From JBDGYW01 sp964518955 (GTDB lineage Bacteria > Gemmatimonadota > Gemmatimonadetes > Gemmatimonadales > GWC2-71-9): 64,000 nt of DNA. The notes beneath the pieces are model-generated. The model had not been told where the DNA came from and searched no databases. It was given only the letters and a program-made list of their open reading frames with translations. The stretch covers positions 62,001 through 126,000 of the forward strand of contig CAZFHS010000006.1 in assembly GCA_964518955.1 (NCBI GenBank). Direction: 5' to 3'. This document shows, piece after piece, positions 27,064-35,173 of the stretch. A program made the position numbers and the translations under genes. How positions within the stretch are numbered: the stretch's first letter is position 1; every line of letters begins with the position of its first letter.

Positions 27064-28545
27064 ATGCAGACAATCCGCGGGCAGCTGGCAACTTGGTATG
27101 CCCTTGCCATGGGCGCCACGCTTGGTGTCTTCGCGGTGTCCGTCTATGTAGTCGAACGCAATTGGATCTCAGAGCGTATCGATGAACGGCTACAGATAGA
27201 AGCTGAATTGATCTCAGCGCTGTTGAGTGAAGCAAGAATTTCACTCGATTCATCATCCGAAGCCGAAGTTCCAGAATTTCCTCCTGACCAAGTGGATCGA
27301 TTCGTCGCGTACGGGGTTCCAGCTGGAGTTGCTGCTGTTGTTGACAGTGTTCCCGATTTCGTCTTGCTCTTGAGCCCAGATCCTTCTCGGGTGCAGAACA
27401 TCTTCAATCGCAGGCTGGAGTCACACGGTAGGGACGCGCAGATCGCGTTCGCATCAGCAGCGCGACAGGCCTCGGTGGCCGAGAGCGACTTCGGTGTAGC
27501 GAACCTGGGCATACCCGTTGGAGGAGTTCGGTTCTTGGTACGTCCGACCGAGACTCCTGAGGTTCAGGCTGTCGTTATCGGAGTGCCTACCTCCGAAGTA
27601 AGAGCCCATCTCGATCGACTTCTTTCAGTCATGATGGGGGTCGCGACGCTGGTTGTCGCGGCTTCGACGTGGGTTGCCTACTTGCTGGCCGGTCGTACGC
27701 TCAAGCCTGTGGAATTGATCGTAGACGAGGTTGAGGCAATTTCCGACGGAAGAAGTCTGCATCGCAGATTGGCGATTCCGCGCACGAGAGACGAGCTATC
27801 GCGCCTGACGACTACCCTTAACGCCATGCTCGGGCGACTCGAGAGCAGTTTTTTTGCGTTGCGCAGATTCACTGCCGACGCAAGCCACGAATTGAAAACT
27901 CCGCTCACGGTTCTCCGTGCGGGCATCGAGCGCGCCGTTACGCATCCCAATGTCACTGACGATGTGTTGGAAGTTCTCGAGGAGACCCTAGTAGAGGTCA
28001 ATCGCATGACTGAATTGGTCGACTCACTCTTGATGTTGGCTCGTACCGATGAGGGTAGGGCAAGGCTGCACAAGGAGCCCATAGATATTCGCGAGATTTT
28101 GGGAGAGGTCGCGGAGACCGCGAGTATTCTGGAGGAAGGCGCGTTGGTGAATGTAGAGGTCGAAGTACCTGCTGATTCGCAAATGGTAACGGTTGACCGA
28201 AGCCGCGTTCGCCAACTGCTGATGAATTTGCTTACGAACGCGATCAAGTACAATCAGCCTGGCGGACACGTCACGGTGGACACGAAGACCGAAGACGGCG
28301 ACCTGATCATCCGAGTGATCGACACCGGAGTTGGAATGTCCGGTGCAGAACTGGAGCATGTGTTTCAGAGATTCTGGCGAGCTGATCCAGCCAGAAGTCG
28401 CAAAGGGCAGCGCTCCGGCGCTGGCCTTGGAATGGCAATCTGCAAGTGGATCGCAGAAGCGCATGGCGGATCGATCGATGCGAAGAGTAAACGCGGCAAA
28501 GGGACCACCATGACGGTCAGGTTGCCGATCGAAGACGAGGTCTAG
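27064..28545 (+). CDS. Membrane sensor histidine kinase
   Basis: A 493-residue kinase with two membrane helices (about residues 10-30 and 185-205) bracketing a 150-residue periplasmic sensor, then HAMP, HisKA with DASHELKTPLTVLRAG (His275) and HATPase with GAGLGMAICKWIAEAHGG. This EnvZ/QseC-like layout is the usual partner of an OmpR-family regulator, which is encoded one base upstream. The sensor region has no recognised fold. Confidence 0.92.
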   Translation: MQTIRGQLATWYALAMGATLGVFAVSVYVVERNWISERIDERLQIEAELISALLSEARISLDSSSEAEVPEFPPDQVDRFVAYGVPAGVAAVVDSVPDFVLLLSPDPSRVQNIFNRRLESHGRDAQIAFASAARQASVAESDFGVANLGIPVGGVRFLVRPTETPEVQAVVIGVPTSEVRAHLDRLLSVMMGVATLVVAASTWVAYLLAGRTLKPVELIVDEVEAISDGRSLHRRLAIPRTRDELSRLTTTLNAMLGRLESSFFALRRFTADASHELKTPLTVLRAGIERAVTHPNVTDDVLEVLEETLVEVNRMTELVDSLLMLARTDEGRARLHKEPIDIREILGEVAETASILEEGALVNVEVEVPADSQMVTVDRSRVRQLLMNLLTNAIKYNQPGGHVTVDTKTEDGDLIIRVIDTGVGMSGAELEHVFQRFWRADPARSRKGQRSGAGLGMAICKWIAEAHGGSIDAKSKRGKGTTMTVRLPIEDEV

Positions 28546-28631
28546 CGCCGAGTTCGAATTGGTGTATTTTCCCCCGCCATTATCGGCCAACAAGGGGGAA
28601 AAGCTATCCTACGAAAACAGCACGTCACTTG

Positions 28632-28652
28632 TTTGTAATCGTTTTGTAATGG
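28632..28652 (+). promoter_or_regulatory. 11-base direct repeat, candidate OmpR-family operator
   Basis: TTTGTAATCG and TTTGTAATGG begin at 28632 and 28643, exactly one helical turn apart. OmpR/PhoB-type regulators bind such tandem half-sites, and one is encoded just upstream. The site lies 108 bases before tonB. Binding is inferred. Confidence 0.45.
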
Positions 28653-28688
28653 TTCTACCACCGTGTTGCCAGTCATTGATGGCGACAT

Positions 28689-28733
28689 CGGTGTAAGATG
28701 TTACAGCACCATTCCCGGTGTGAGATGTTACGA
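28689..28733 (+). repeat. Two 16-base direct repeats with inverted symmetry before tonB
   Basis: CGGTGTAAGATGTTAC (28689) and CGGTGTGAGATGTTAC (28716) differ at one base and are 27 bases apart. The first also contains TGTAA-GATG-TTACA, a perfect inverted repeat. They end 27 bases before the GTG of tonB and look like operator sites for a dimeric regulator. Confidence 0.55.
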
Positions 28734-28759
28734 GGCCATACCAAGTCGGAGGTGTACTC

Positions 28760-29461
28760 GTGTTTGACAACCTGATGGAGTCGAACCCCAACAAGAAAGG
28801 GAGGTTTTCACAAGCCTTCTCGGGGTCGACAATCTCACTCGCGGTCCACACGGCCTTCATATACGGGGCTGTAGTAGCGACGATGGGCGGACCTGAAGAA
28901 GCAGAAGAGGTCGTGGCGGATACGCAGATGGTATTCATTCAGGAGCAGCCGGAAGAGGAAGCTCCTCCTCCACCGGAAGTTCTCGACCTACCGCCACCGA
29001 AGGGCTTCAGGACCCTCGCGGCGCCAATCGCAGTACCGACTGGAATTCCACCGGTCGACCTGAGCCAGCAATTCGATCCGCGCGACTTCAGCGGAGTGGG
29101 CGTGGAAGAGGGAATCTTCGAGGGCGTTGAGGAAGATGGCCCCGTGGATCTCGCCCAGGTGTTTACTGAAGCCGTAGTGGACGAACCACCCGAGCGGATC
29201 TCGTGTCCGCCACCAGAGTATCCACGCATGATGCAGCAGGCGGGAGTAGAAGGTGTGGTTGTGATGCAAGGTGTCGTGGACACAACAGGTCGCATCGAAC
29301 GGCAGTCTGTCGAAGTCATTCAATCGACACAACGAGCCTTTGATGGACCAGCGATGCAGTTGTTGCGCCGGTGCATTTTCCGGCCCGGTCGCGTGCGCGG
29401 ACAAGCGGTGCGCGTCCTCATTCAGCTACCGGTCCAGTTCACGTTGATCGGCGGACTGTAG
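28760..29461 (+). CDS. tonB: TonB-family energy transducer
   Basis: A 233-residue protein with an N-terminal membrane anchor (ISLAVHTAFIYGAVVATMGG), a Pro/Glu-rich periplasmic linker (EEEAPPPPEVLDLPPPKGF) and a TonB C-terminal domain (YPRMMQQAGVEGVVVMQGVV to FTLIGGL). It couples the proton motive force, via ExbB and ExbD encoded downstream, to outer-membrane transporters. The GTG at 28760 is nine bases after CGGAGGTG, a strong ribosome-binding site. Two sets of repeats in the 214-base gap upstream probably control it. Confidence 0.88.
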   Translation: MFDNLMESNPNKKGRFSQAFSGSTISLAVHTAFIYGAVVATMGGPEEAEEVVADTQMVFIQEQPEEEAPPPPEVLDLPPPKGFRTLAAPIAVPTGIPPVDLSQQFDPRDFSGVGVEEGIFEGVEEDGPVDLAQVFTEAVVDEPPERISCPPPEYPRMMQQAGVEGVVVMQGVVDTTGRIERQSVEVIQSTQRAFDGPAMQLLRRCIFRPGRVRGQAVRVLIQLPVQFTLIGGL

Positions 29462-29529
29462 GCCAAGATCGCTCATGTGAAGATGTACGAGTGATCTAAC
29501 AAACCCATACTCGGAGGCCTGTTTCAAAA

Positions 29530-30270
29530 ATGGAAGTATCCTTACTACAACTTTGGCATGAAGCCGGTGCGTTCGCGCGGTTCATCATCATTCTGTTGGG
29601 TGTCATGTCTGTCTTTTCGTTGGCGGTTGGCGCCTCAAAATGGTATCGCTTTGCCCGTAGCCGTCGGGCGACCAAGAAGTTTGCGCCGGAGTTTGCGCGG
29701 TTTCTACAGGAAGAGCAGTTGGACGAAGCGATTGAGCTCGCGGAAGCCACCAAGAAATCATCTGTTGCAACCGTGTTGGGCGAGGCGCTGGCCGAAGTCA
29801 AGCCTCTCCTCAAGGACCGGGCAACCGTTACAACCGGCGACATCAACTCAGCCGAGCGCGCCGTTGAGCGTCAGAGTCTGATCGTGTTGTCCGAGCTCAA
29901 GCGCGGCATGGGTATCCTCGCGACGGTTGGTGCGACGGCTCCGTTTGTGGGTCTTCTGGGTACCACCATGGGTGTTGTAAACGCGTTTACTGGTATGGCA
30001 TTGACGGGTTCAGGCGGACTGGGCGCGATCTCGGCTGGTATTGCTGAAGCGCTGATCACGACCGCTTTCGGTCTCGCTGTCGCGATTCCCGCTGTCTGGC
30101 TGTACAACTACTTCCAGACTCGTATCGACAACATCACGGTTGAGATCGTTTACACCTCGAAAGAACTCATCGATTATCTGATCAAGAGTGTCGGCAGTGA
30201 GTTTGGTCGCTTGATCTTCACGAAAGAGTTCAAAGCACAGCAAGCGGCCCCCACCGAGCCACAGGCATAG
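29530..30270 (+). CDS. exbB: ExbB/TolQ/MotA-type proton channel protein
   Basis: A 246-residue membrane protein with three helices: one near the N-terminus (FIIILLGVMSVFSLAVG) and two in the conserved MotA_ExbB domain (GILATVGATAPFVGLLGTTM and AISAGIAEALITTAFGLAVA). The Gly-rich helix contacts match ExbB and TolQ. It forms the pentameric stator with ExbD. Position between tonB and two exbD genes favours ExbB over TolQ. Confidence 0.93.
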   Translation: MEVSLLQLWHEAGAFARFIIILLGVMSVFSLAVGASKWYRFARSRRATKKFAPEFARFLQEEQLDEAIELAEATKKSSVATVLGEALAEVKPLLKDRATVTTGDINSAERAVERQSLIVLSELKRGMGILATVGATAPFVGLLGTTMGVVNAFTGMALTGSGGLGAISAGIAEALITTAFGLAVAIPAVWLYNYFQTRIDNITVEIVYTSKELIDYLIKSVGSEFGRLIFTKEFKAQQAAPTEPQA

Positions 30271-30310
30271 GTGATTCACTTCACGCCTAAGAAGGAGGGA
30301 GGCTGTTCGT

Positions 30311-30817
30311 ATGGCTGATGCTGGAGAAGTAGCTGGAGTAAGTACCAAGGGTAAAGCGGAAAATCGGCCAAACGTAGTTCCCATGATCGATGTGATGTTG
30401 GTGTTGCTGATCATCTTCATGATCGTGACGCCAATCATCTCCGCGGGTATGCAGGCAACGATGCCGTATGCCAAAGAGGTTGAAAGCAGGGCTGAAGAAG
30501 ACGGCGACGTCGTACTTGGTATCGACACGAGGGGGCGGTATTACCTCGATCCGGGTACCGGCGAAACCGGTGTTATTTGCAGGTTTGGAGACGATGCTTG
30601 CGATCAAGATGCGAGACTCACGGAGATCCTCACGTCCATCTTCACGGCGCGTACGATCGACAAGATTCTCTACATGAGAGCCCACAACGAGTTACCGTAT
30701 GGCACCATTCAGGATGCGGTGGAGATTTGCCGTGTCTCTGGTGTGCGTGTGCTCGCTAATATCGCTGAAGAGCAACAAGAGGGCGCCGGCATGGGCAGTC
30801 GACGCGGAGGGGACTAA
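30311..30817 (+). CDS. exbD: ExbD/TolR family protein (first copy)
   Basis: A 168-residue protein with the ExbD signature NVVPMIDVMLVLLIIFMIVTP, including the essential Asp in the single membrane helix, followed by a periplasmic domain. Compared with the usual ExbD it has an insertion of about 25 residues with two or three cysteines (GVICRFGDDACDQD), which could form a disulphide in the periplasm. AGGAGGGAGG precedes the start. A second copy follows three bases later. Confidence 0.92.
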   Translation: MADAGEVAGVSTKGKAENRPNVVPMIDVMLVLLIIFMIVTPIISAGMQATMPYAKEVESRAEEDGDVVLGIDTRGRYYLDPGTGETGVICRFGDDACDQDARLTEILTSIFTARTIDKILYMRAHNELPYGTIQDAVEICRVSGVRVLANIAEEQQEGAGMGSRRGGD

Positions 30818-30820
30818 ACC

Positions 30821-31252
30821 ATGGGTATGGCAGTCGGTGGAGAAGAAGACGGAGTACAAAACGAGCCTAATGTCGTACCGATGATCGACATTCTGCTGGT
30901 GCTCCTCATCATTTTCATGATGCAGGTGCCGTTGCAGCGGAAGGCCATGGACACCCAGGTACCGCCTGTTGAGACAAGAGAACAGAATGAAGAAGGTGCC
31001 GGGGATCAGATCGTGTTGGAGATGTTGCCGGATAACTCAATCGCCATCAACAGCGAACCGGTCAGCATGGCAGCGCTCGACGCTGAACTGCACGCGATCT
31101 ATGACGAGCGGCCTGCAAAGCTTCTGTTCATCAAAGCAGCTCGTAACCGCGTCTATCAAGATTTGATGGACGTCATGGACATTGCGAGAGGTGCAGGTGT
31201 TCAGGTCATTGGACTCACGCCGAAGGAAGAAGCAGTAGAAGGAGATGGCTGA
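30821..31252 (+). CDS. exbD: ExbD/TolR family protein (second copy)
   Basis: A 143-residue ExbD with NVVPMIDILLVLLIIFMMQVP, again keeping the membrane Asp. It is shorter than the first copy and lacks its cysteine insertion. Paired, non-identical exbD genes behind one exbB are common in Bacteroidota- and Gemmatimonadota-type operons, where a heterodimer is thought to form. Ends with QVIGLTPKEEAVEGDG. Confidence 0.92.
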   Translation: MGMAVGGEEDGVQNEPNVVPMIDILLVLLIIFMMQVPLQRKAMDTQVPPVETREQNEEGAGDQIVLEMLPDNSIAINSEPVSMAALDAELHAIYDERPAKLLFIKAARNRVYQDLMDVMDIARGAGVQVIGLTPKEEAVEGDG

Positions 31253-31278
31253 GGTCTAACAGACCGTGTAGTATTTGC

Positions 31279-31314
31279 GGGCGCGGGGGTCGAAACATTG
31301 GGGCTCTCGCGCCC
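31279..31314 (+). terminator. Hairpin after the second exbD, possible weak terminator
   Basis: GGGCGCG and CGCGCCC form a seven-base-pair stem with a long loop and a short GTTT tail. It may partly separate expression of exbD from the TonB-like gene 22 bases further on. Confidence 0.35.
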
Positions 31315-31336
31315 GTTTGGTGTATTATAGACAAGT

Positions 31337-32101
31337 ATGTCCAGGCAGCCCCAAGTACCCGAACTCCGCGTACCTACGACCCGCCAGTCTCCACTTGGCG
31401 GGACTGCGGTGTCGCTCGTCATCCACGGGTTTATTCTCTTCCTCATATTATGGACCGGCCGCCAGGTGGCTGGCGGCGATTTTCGTTCTGTAGGTGGACC
31501 CGGACCGTTGGGAGGCGGTGGTGGTGGCGGCGGATCCCAGGTCAGGTATCTAGAGCTTCAACCGTACGTGACCTCGGCGAGCCCAGCGCAGATCGAGACA
31601 GACGAATCTCCCGCCATTGAGCTTCCAATTCCCAGGCCTGAGCTGAAGGAGATCCCGCCCGAAACGAGACAAATCCGAATCGCGCGACCCACTGGTCCAG
31701 TTGTGCCAGCCCAAGCTATAGGCCGCGGGGCGGGCTCGGGTGGGGGGGACGGTACCGGAACCGGATCAGGCGGAGGGGTTGGATCGGGGCAAGGCACCGG
31801 TGTTGGAAGTGGTACTGGTCCGGGAAGTGGGGGGGCAGGGGGAGATGGCTATGCGCCCCGGTCCAGGCAGATGCTGCTGCCGCCGGATGCTCCGGAGTCA
31901 GTGAAGGGCCGCGAGTTCAAGGTCCGTTTCTATATCGATGAACGCGGCAGGGTTACTCGCATCGAAGTCGAACCGCGCATTCCAGATTCGTCGTACAGGC
32001 GGGAGTTTCGTGACAGGATGCGACAATTCAGGTTCTATCCGGCGCGCGACGCGGATGGCAACCCGATTGCTTCCTACTACGACGCATGGATCACTCCGTA
32101 A
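31337..32101 (+). CDS. TonB-like protein with glycine-rich linker
   Basis: A 254-residue protein: N-terminal membrane helix (AVSLVIHGFILFLILWTG), a Gly-rich stretch, a periplasmic segment with Glu/Pro (IELPIPRPELKEIPPETR), then a second long Gly/Ser/Thr-rich linker (about residues 125-170) and a TonB_C-like domain (KGREFKVRFYIDERGRVTRI to ASYYDAWITP). The usual Pro-rich spacer of TonB is replaced by glycine. It is the last gene of the tonB-exbB-exbD-exbD set and probably a second transducer. Confidence 0.75.
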   Translation: MSRQPQVPELRVPTTRQSPLGGTAVSLVIHGFILFLILWTGRQVAGGDFRSVGGPGPLGGGGGGGGSQVRYLELQPYVTSASPAQIETDESPAIELPIPRPELKEIPPETRQIRIARPTGPVVPAQAIGRGAGSGGGDGTGTGSGGGVGSGQGTGVGSGTGPGSGGAGGDGYAPRSRQMLLPPDAPESVKGREFKVRFYIDERGRVTRIEVEPRIPDSSYRREFRDRMRQFRFYPARDADGNPIASYYDAWITP

Positions 32102-32111
32102 TGCACGAGTC

Positions 32112-33023
32112 TCAAGCCTTGCTGATGCGGCTTGCTATCGCGAGAGCGCCCAGTACCGGATCGACGGTGTTTTCGTGCACGGACGCAGATGGGAATGTCT
32201 CCGCGAGGTAGTTGACGAGTGCGGAACGTACTGGCGACCCCAGACTGAGTACGCCGCCGCTGAACGCGACAGCAACTCCTCCGGCAACGTCAAAGAACTT
32301 CGCTAGAGAAACCACGAGTTCTCCCAGGTCGGCCGCCGCCGTTTGTATGATGGTCTGTGCTACCTCGTCTCCCGAATCTGCCTCTTGGCTCACGGATTGA
32401 GCTAGCGCCGCTATTGCGGGACGGTCTGCCTCCCAGGCCCAGTCGATCAAGTCGTCCAGGTTCTCGACTCCGACGGCGTCCGGTATCGCGGATGCCAATG
32501 ATGTCAGCGGCAAACGCCCATCAGCGGCGCGCGCAGCCGCGCGGAGGCCAGCCCGGCCAATCGCATACCCGCTGCCCTCATCTGCCAACTCGGGTCCGAG
32601 CCCGCCAACCCTCCGTATTTCGCTACCCCCGGTGCGTGCGTACGCTATGGACCCCGTTCCGGCACAAACCACTATGCCGGAACGAGATCCAAATGCTGCT
32701 TCCAATGCCACCTCACCGTCCGTCGTGACGTGGACCAGAGTGCCCGGAAAGATTTTGCCCAGAGATTGTTCTAAGGCAGACCTCAGGTCTTCTGTATGGG
32801 TCCCGGCCGCTCCAACAACGATTGAACTCGGTTGTCCGCTGGGTTTGATCTCCTGATTCAACCTGTCGATGGTAGACGAGATTGTCTTCGCCACCTGATT
32901 GACATGTCCCGGCTTGACCACGGTTCCCGCAGTTCGAACGCGTTTGGGCGGGCTGGTGGAATCCGGCGCTAGTGCGGCTTCGATATGAGAAGCACCGACG
33001 TCAACACCTACAACCCAGCTCAA
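32112..33023 (-). CDS. BadF/BcrA-type sugar kinase, likely GlcNAc/MurNAc kinase
   Basis: A 303-residue ASKHA-fold kinase with VVGVDVGASHIEAAL (phosphate 1 loop), VCAGTGSIAYART (phosphate 2) and GGLGPELADEGSGYAIGRAGL, the signature of N-acetylglucosamine kinase and of MurK, which also phosphorylates N-acetylmuramic acid. The TTG at 33023 overlaps the symporter stop (TTGA), so the two are coupled. With the symporter upstream and NagZ, AmiE and NamZ homologues nearby, phosphorylation of amino sugars salvaged from peptidoglycan is the likely role. No murQ or nagA is in the window. Confidence 0.8.
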   Translation of the reverse strand: MSWVVGVDVGASHIEAALAPDSTSPPKRVRTAGTVVKPGHVNQVAKTISSTIDRLNQEIKPSGQPSSIVVGAAGTHTEDLRSALEQSLGKIFPGTLVHVTTDGEVALEAAFGSRSGIVVCAGTGSIAYARTGGSEIRRVGGLGPELADEGSGYAIGRAGLRAAARAADGRLPLTSLASAIPDAVGVENLDDLIDWAWEADRPAIAALAQSVSQEADSGDEVAQTIIQTAAADLGELVVSLAKFFDVAGGVAVAFSGGVLSLGSPVRSALVNYLAETFPSASVHENTVDPVLGALAIASRISKA

Positions 33024-34456
33024 GAGTTGCCGTCTCCACTACTTATTCTGGAACTCAACAAACCGACGCTTACCGCGATCAGTGTGCCCAGGGGCACGTA
33101 CCAGGGCCATGCGAGGTTTTCGAACGGGCCAGGTTTTCCGAACACGATTATCAGCATCGCCGATGTCGCGACGACAATTGAGGCGATCGCGTCCGCCTGC
33201 CGTACGCGGTCGGAGAGCTCGCCCAGTATGAAGACGCCGAGCAAGCCGCCGTAGGTGATCGATGTAATCGACAATGCCAGTTCGACAACGGGTTGGTCGG
33301 GAGATCCGAACGAAAGTGCCCCGCCGACCAACACCACCGCCCACCCGAGCGTCGCCCAACGGCCAACTCTCAGCAGGTGCCGAGTATCGTTTCGCCCAGT
33401 TAGCGGAGCATAGAAATCATGCGTGGCGGCTGAGGCGAGTGAGTTCAACGATGAGCTGACGGTGCTCATTGCGGCAGCGAAGATGCCGGCTATTACCAGC
33501 CCGGACAGCCCTACCGGCAGGCGATTGACGACGAATGACGCGAATATTTCGTCTCCGGCCAGAGTACCGTCGTCAGCTCCAGCAGCCCAAAGGAACGTTC
33601 CAACGAGTAGGAAGACCGAGAACTGGATGATCACGAGGATACCCGAACCCACGAGTGCCTTGCGAGCTTCGCCGAGCGCCCTGGTCGCTAGAAGCCTCTG
33701 AACTATGAGGTGGTCTGTACCGTGAGATGCGGCTGACAAGAGAGCGCCGCCGATGACACCCCCTGCGAAGGTATACGTCTGAGAGAATGAATACTGCCAG
33801 TCGAATACGCGAAGTTTGCCTTCGGAGAGCGCCGCACTCAGAGTCGTCCCGAATCCCCCGGCGAGCTGTGCTGCAACAACGATCGCGGCACACCCAGCGA
33901 CCACGTAGAGGGCCATCTGCATGGCATCTACCCAGATCACTGCCTTGATGCCACCGGCCCACGTGTATGTCAAAGTGGCTACAGCAACGATTACCACACA
34001 CCAGAAGATCGATAGGTCGGTAACGATGTGGAGCGGTATCGCCGTGGCGAAAACGCGAACGCTATCACCCAGAGCCCTGATACACATGAACACTGCCGAG
34101 GCGGCTTTCCGGGTCGACGCTCCAAATCGCGACTCGAGCCGCGAATAGGCGGTTTCCTGTTCTCCGCGGAAGTATCCCGGTAGCAGCCATATCGAAACAG
34201 CAACTCGGCCAATCAGGTAACCCATCGGGAGTTGCAGGAAGGTCAGGTCGCCGCGCGCGCCCACACCGGGGATGGAGATTACCGTCAGCGCTGATGTTTC
34301 GGTTGCCACTATCGACAGCATCACTACCCACCAGGGCAGGGAATGGCCACCCAAGAAATAGTCGGCGGCGTCCTTTTGCTGGCGTGTGAAATAGCCGCCA
34401 ATCGCGAGGACAACTGCGAAATACGCGGCCATCACGACCAGATCGATGCCCGTCAT
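33020..34456 (-). CDS. Sodium:solute symporter (SSS family)
   Basis: A 478-residue transporter with about 13 hydrophobic helices. Family landmarks include VISIPGVGARGDLTFLQLP near helix 2, SHGTDHLIVQRLLATRALGEA around the middle and AAMSTVSSSLNSLASAATHDF in the helix-8 sodium site. SSS members import sugars, sialic acid, amino acids or solutes with sodium. Coupling by overlap to an amino-sugar kinase points to an amino sugar or muropeptide sugar as substrate, in place of the PTS system used by Bacillus. The exact substrate is inferred. Confidence 0.85.
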   Translation of the reverse strand: MTGIDLVVMAAYFAVVLAIGGYFTRQQKDAADYFLGGHSLPWWVVMLSIVATETSALTVISIPGVGARGDLTFLQLPMGYLIGRVAVSIWLLPGYFRGEQETAYSRLESRFGASTRKAASAVFMCIRALGDSVRVFATAIPLHIVTDLSIFWCVVIVAVATLTYTWAGGIKAVIWVDAMQMALYVVAGCAAIVVAAQLAGGFGTTLSAALSEGKLRVFDWQYSFSQTYTFAGGVIGGALLSAASHGTDHLIVQRLLATRALGEARKALVGSGILVIIQFSVFLLVGTFLWAAGADDGTLAGDEIFASFVVNRLPVGLSGLVIAGIFAAAMSTVSSSLNSLASAATHDFYAPLTGRNDTRHLLRVGRWATLGWAVVLVGGALSFGSPDQPVVELALSITSITYGGLLGVFILGELSDRVRQADAIASIVVATSAMLIIVFGKPGPFENLAWPWYVPLGTLIAVSVGLLSSRISSGDGNS

Positions 34457-34535
34457 CTCTCAATCCCACGCGGACGTGCCAAGGGGCCTGCTGCCATCGC
34501 AGGCCCCTCAATACCCACTGAGCTGTTGGAGGGGA

Positions 34536-34904
34536 TCAGGCAGGACATTCTTCGCTGCAATCGCAGCCGCAGATGCTCGGTTCATTTGGGTTCTGGACCT
34601 TGAAGCCCGACGCATCGACCGTGCTGATGAAGTCGATTTCGGCCCCACTCAGATGCCTGGCGCTCGATGCATCTAGAAAGATGCGGAGACCGTCCTGCTC
34701 GACGACAAAATCGTCGGGGAGGGCGTGTTCTTCGATGTTTAGCCAGTATCTTAATCCCGAGCAGCCACCCGGCGTGGCTGACACACGCAAACCTGCCGTG
34801 TCGATTGCAACCTGTTCCTGCACCATGAATTGTCTGACCTGATTGATCGCCGAATCGGTGAGTGCGATGCTTGCGATAGTCTCAGGTTGTTGAATGGTGC
34901 TCAC
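34536..34904 (-). CDS. A-type iron-sulphur carrier (IscA/ErpA family)
   Basis: A 122-residue HesB-like protein. The first ligand cysteine is in TPGGCSGLRYWL and the C-terminal pair appears as CGCDCSEECPA, which has more cysteines than the usual CGCG. It carries Fe-S clusters to apo-proteins. It is 80 bases from the symporter gene and appears functionally unrelated to its neighbours. Confidence 0.9.
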   Translation of the reverse strand: MSTIQQPETIASIALTDSAINQVRQFMVQEQVAIDTAGLRVSATPGGCSGLRYWLNIEEHALPDDFVVEQDGLRIFLDASSARHLSGAEIDFISTVDASGFKVQNPNEPSICGCDCSEECPA

Positions 34905-35173
34905 GCGTTTCCTCCGTTCAAGCGCTGCAACTTAGAAGGCGCAGGCTCGGGTGTCAACTATTTCGGTGATATAACTCGTTGCTAGGCAATGACTTCAGGG
35001 CGCTCAGGGGTGGGACCACCCCACTCCGAACGGGAGGCGGAGGGGCAGAAGGTGCAGGGGAGGGAGAAGACGGAGAGGAAGGAGAGGAGGGAGCGTGCAG
35101 CGCACAACGCACAGCGGGCAGGGTGTGACCGTTGTACGTTGCCCCTTGTTCGTTGCGCGGTATTCGTACCGCC
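34905..35173. other. Non-coding gap with low-complexity tract
   Basis: No gene seen. Bases 35034-35100 are almost pure purine (repeated GGAG/GAGG units), followed by a pyrimidine-rich stretch. CCGCCCTACCGCC at 35169-35181 recurs in the gap before tRNA-Leu (47798-47810). Confidence 0.6.
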
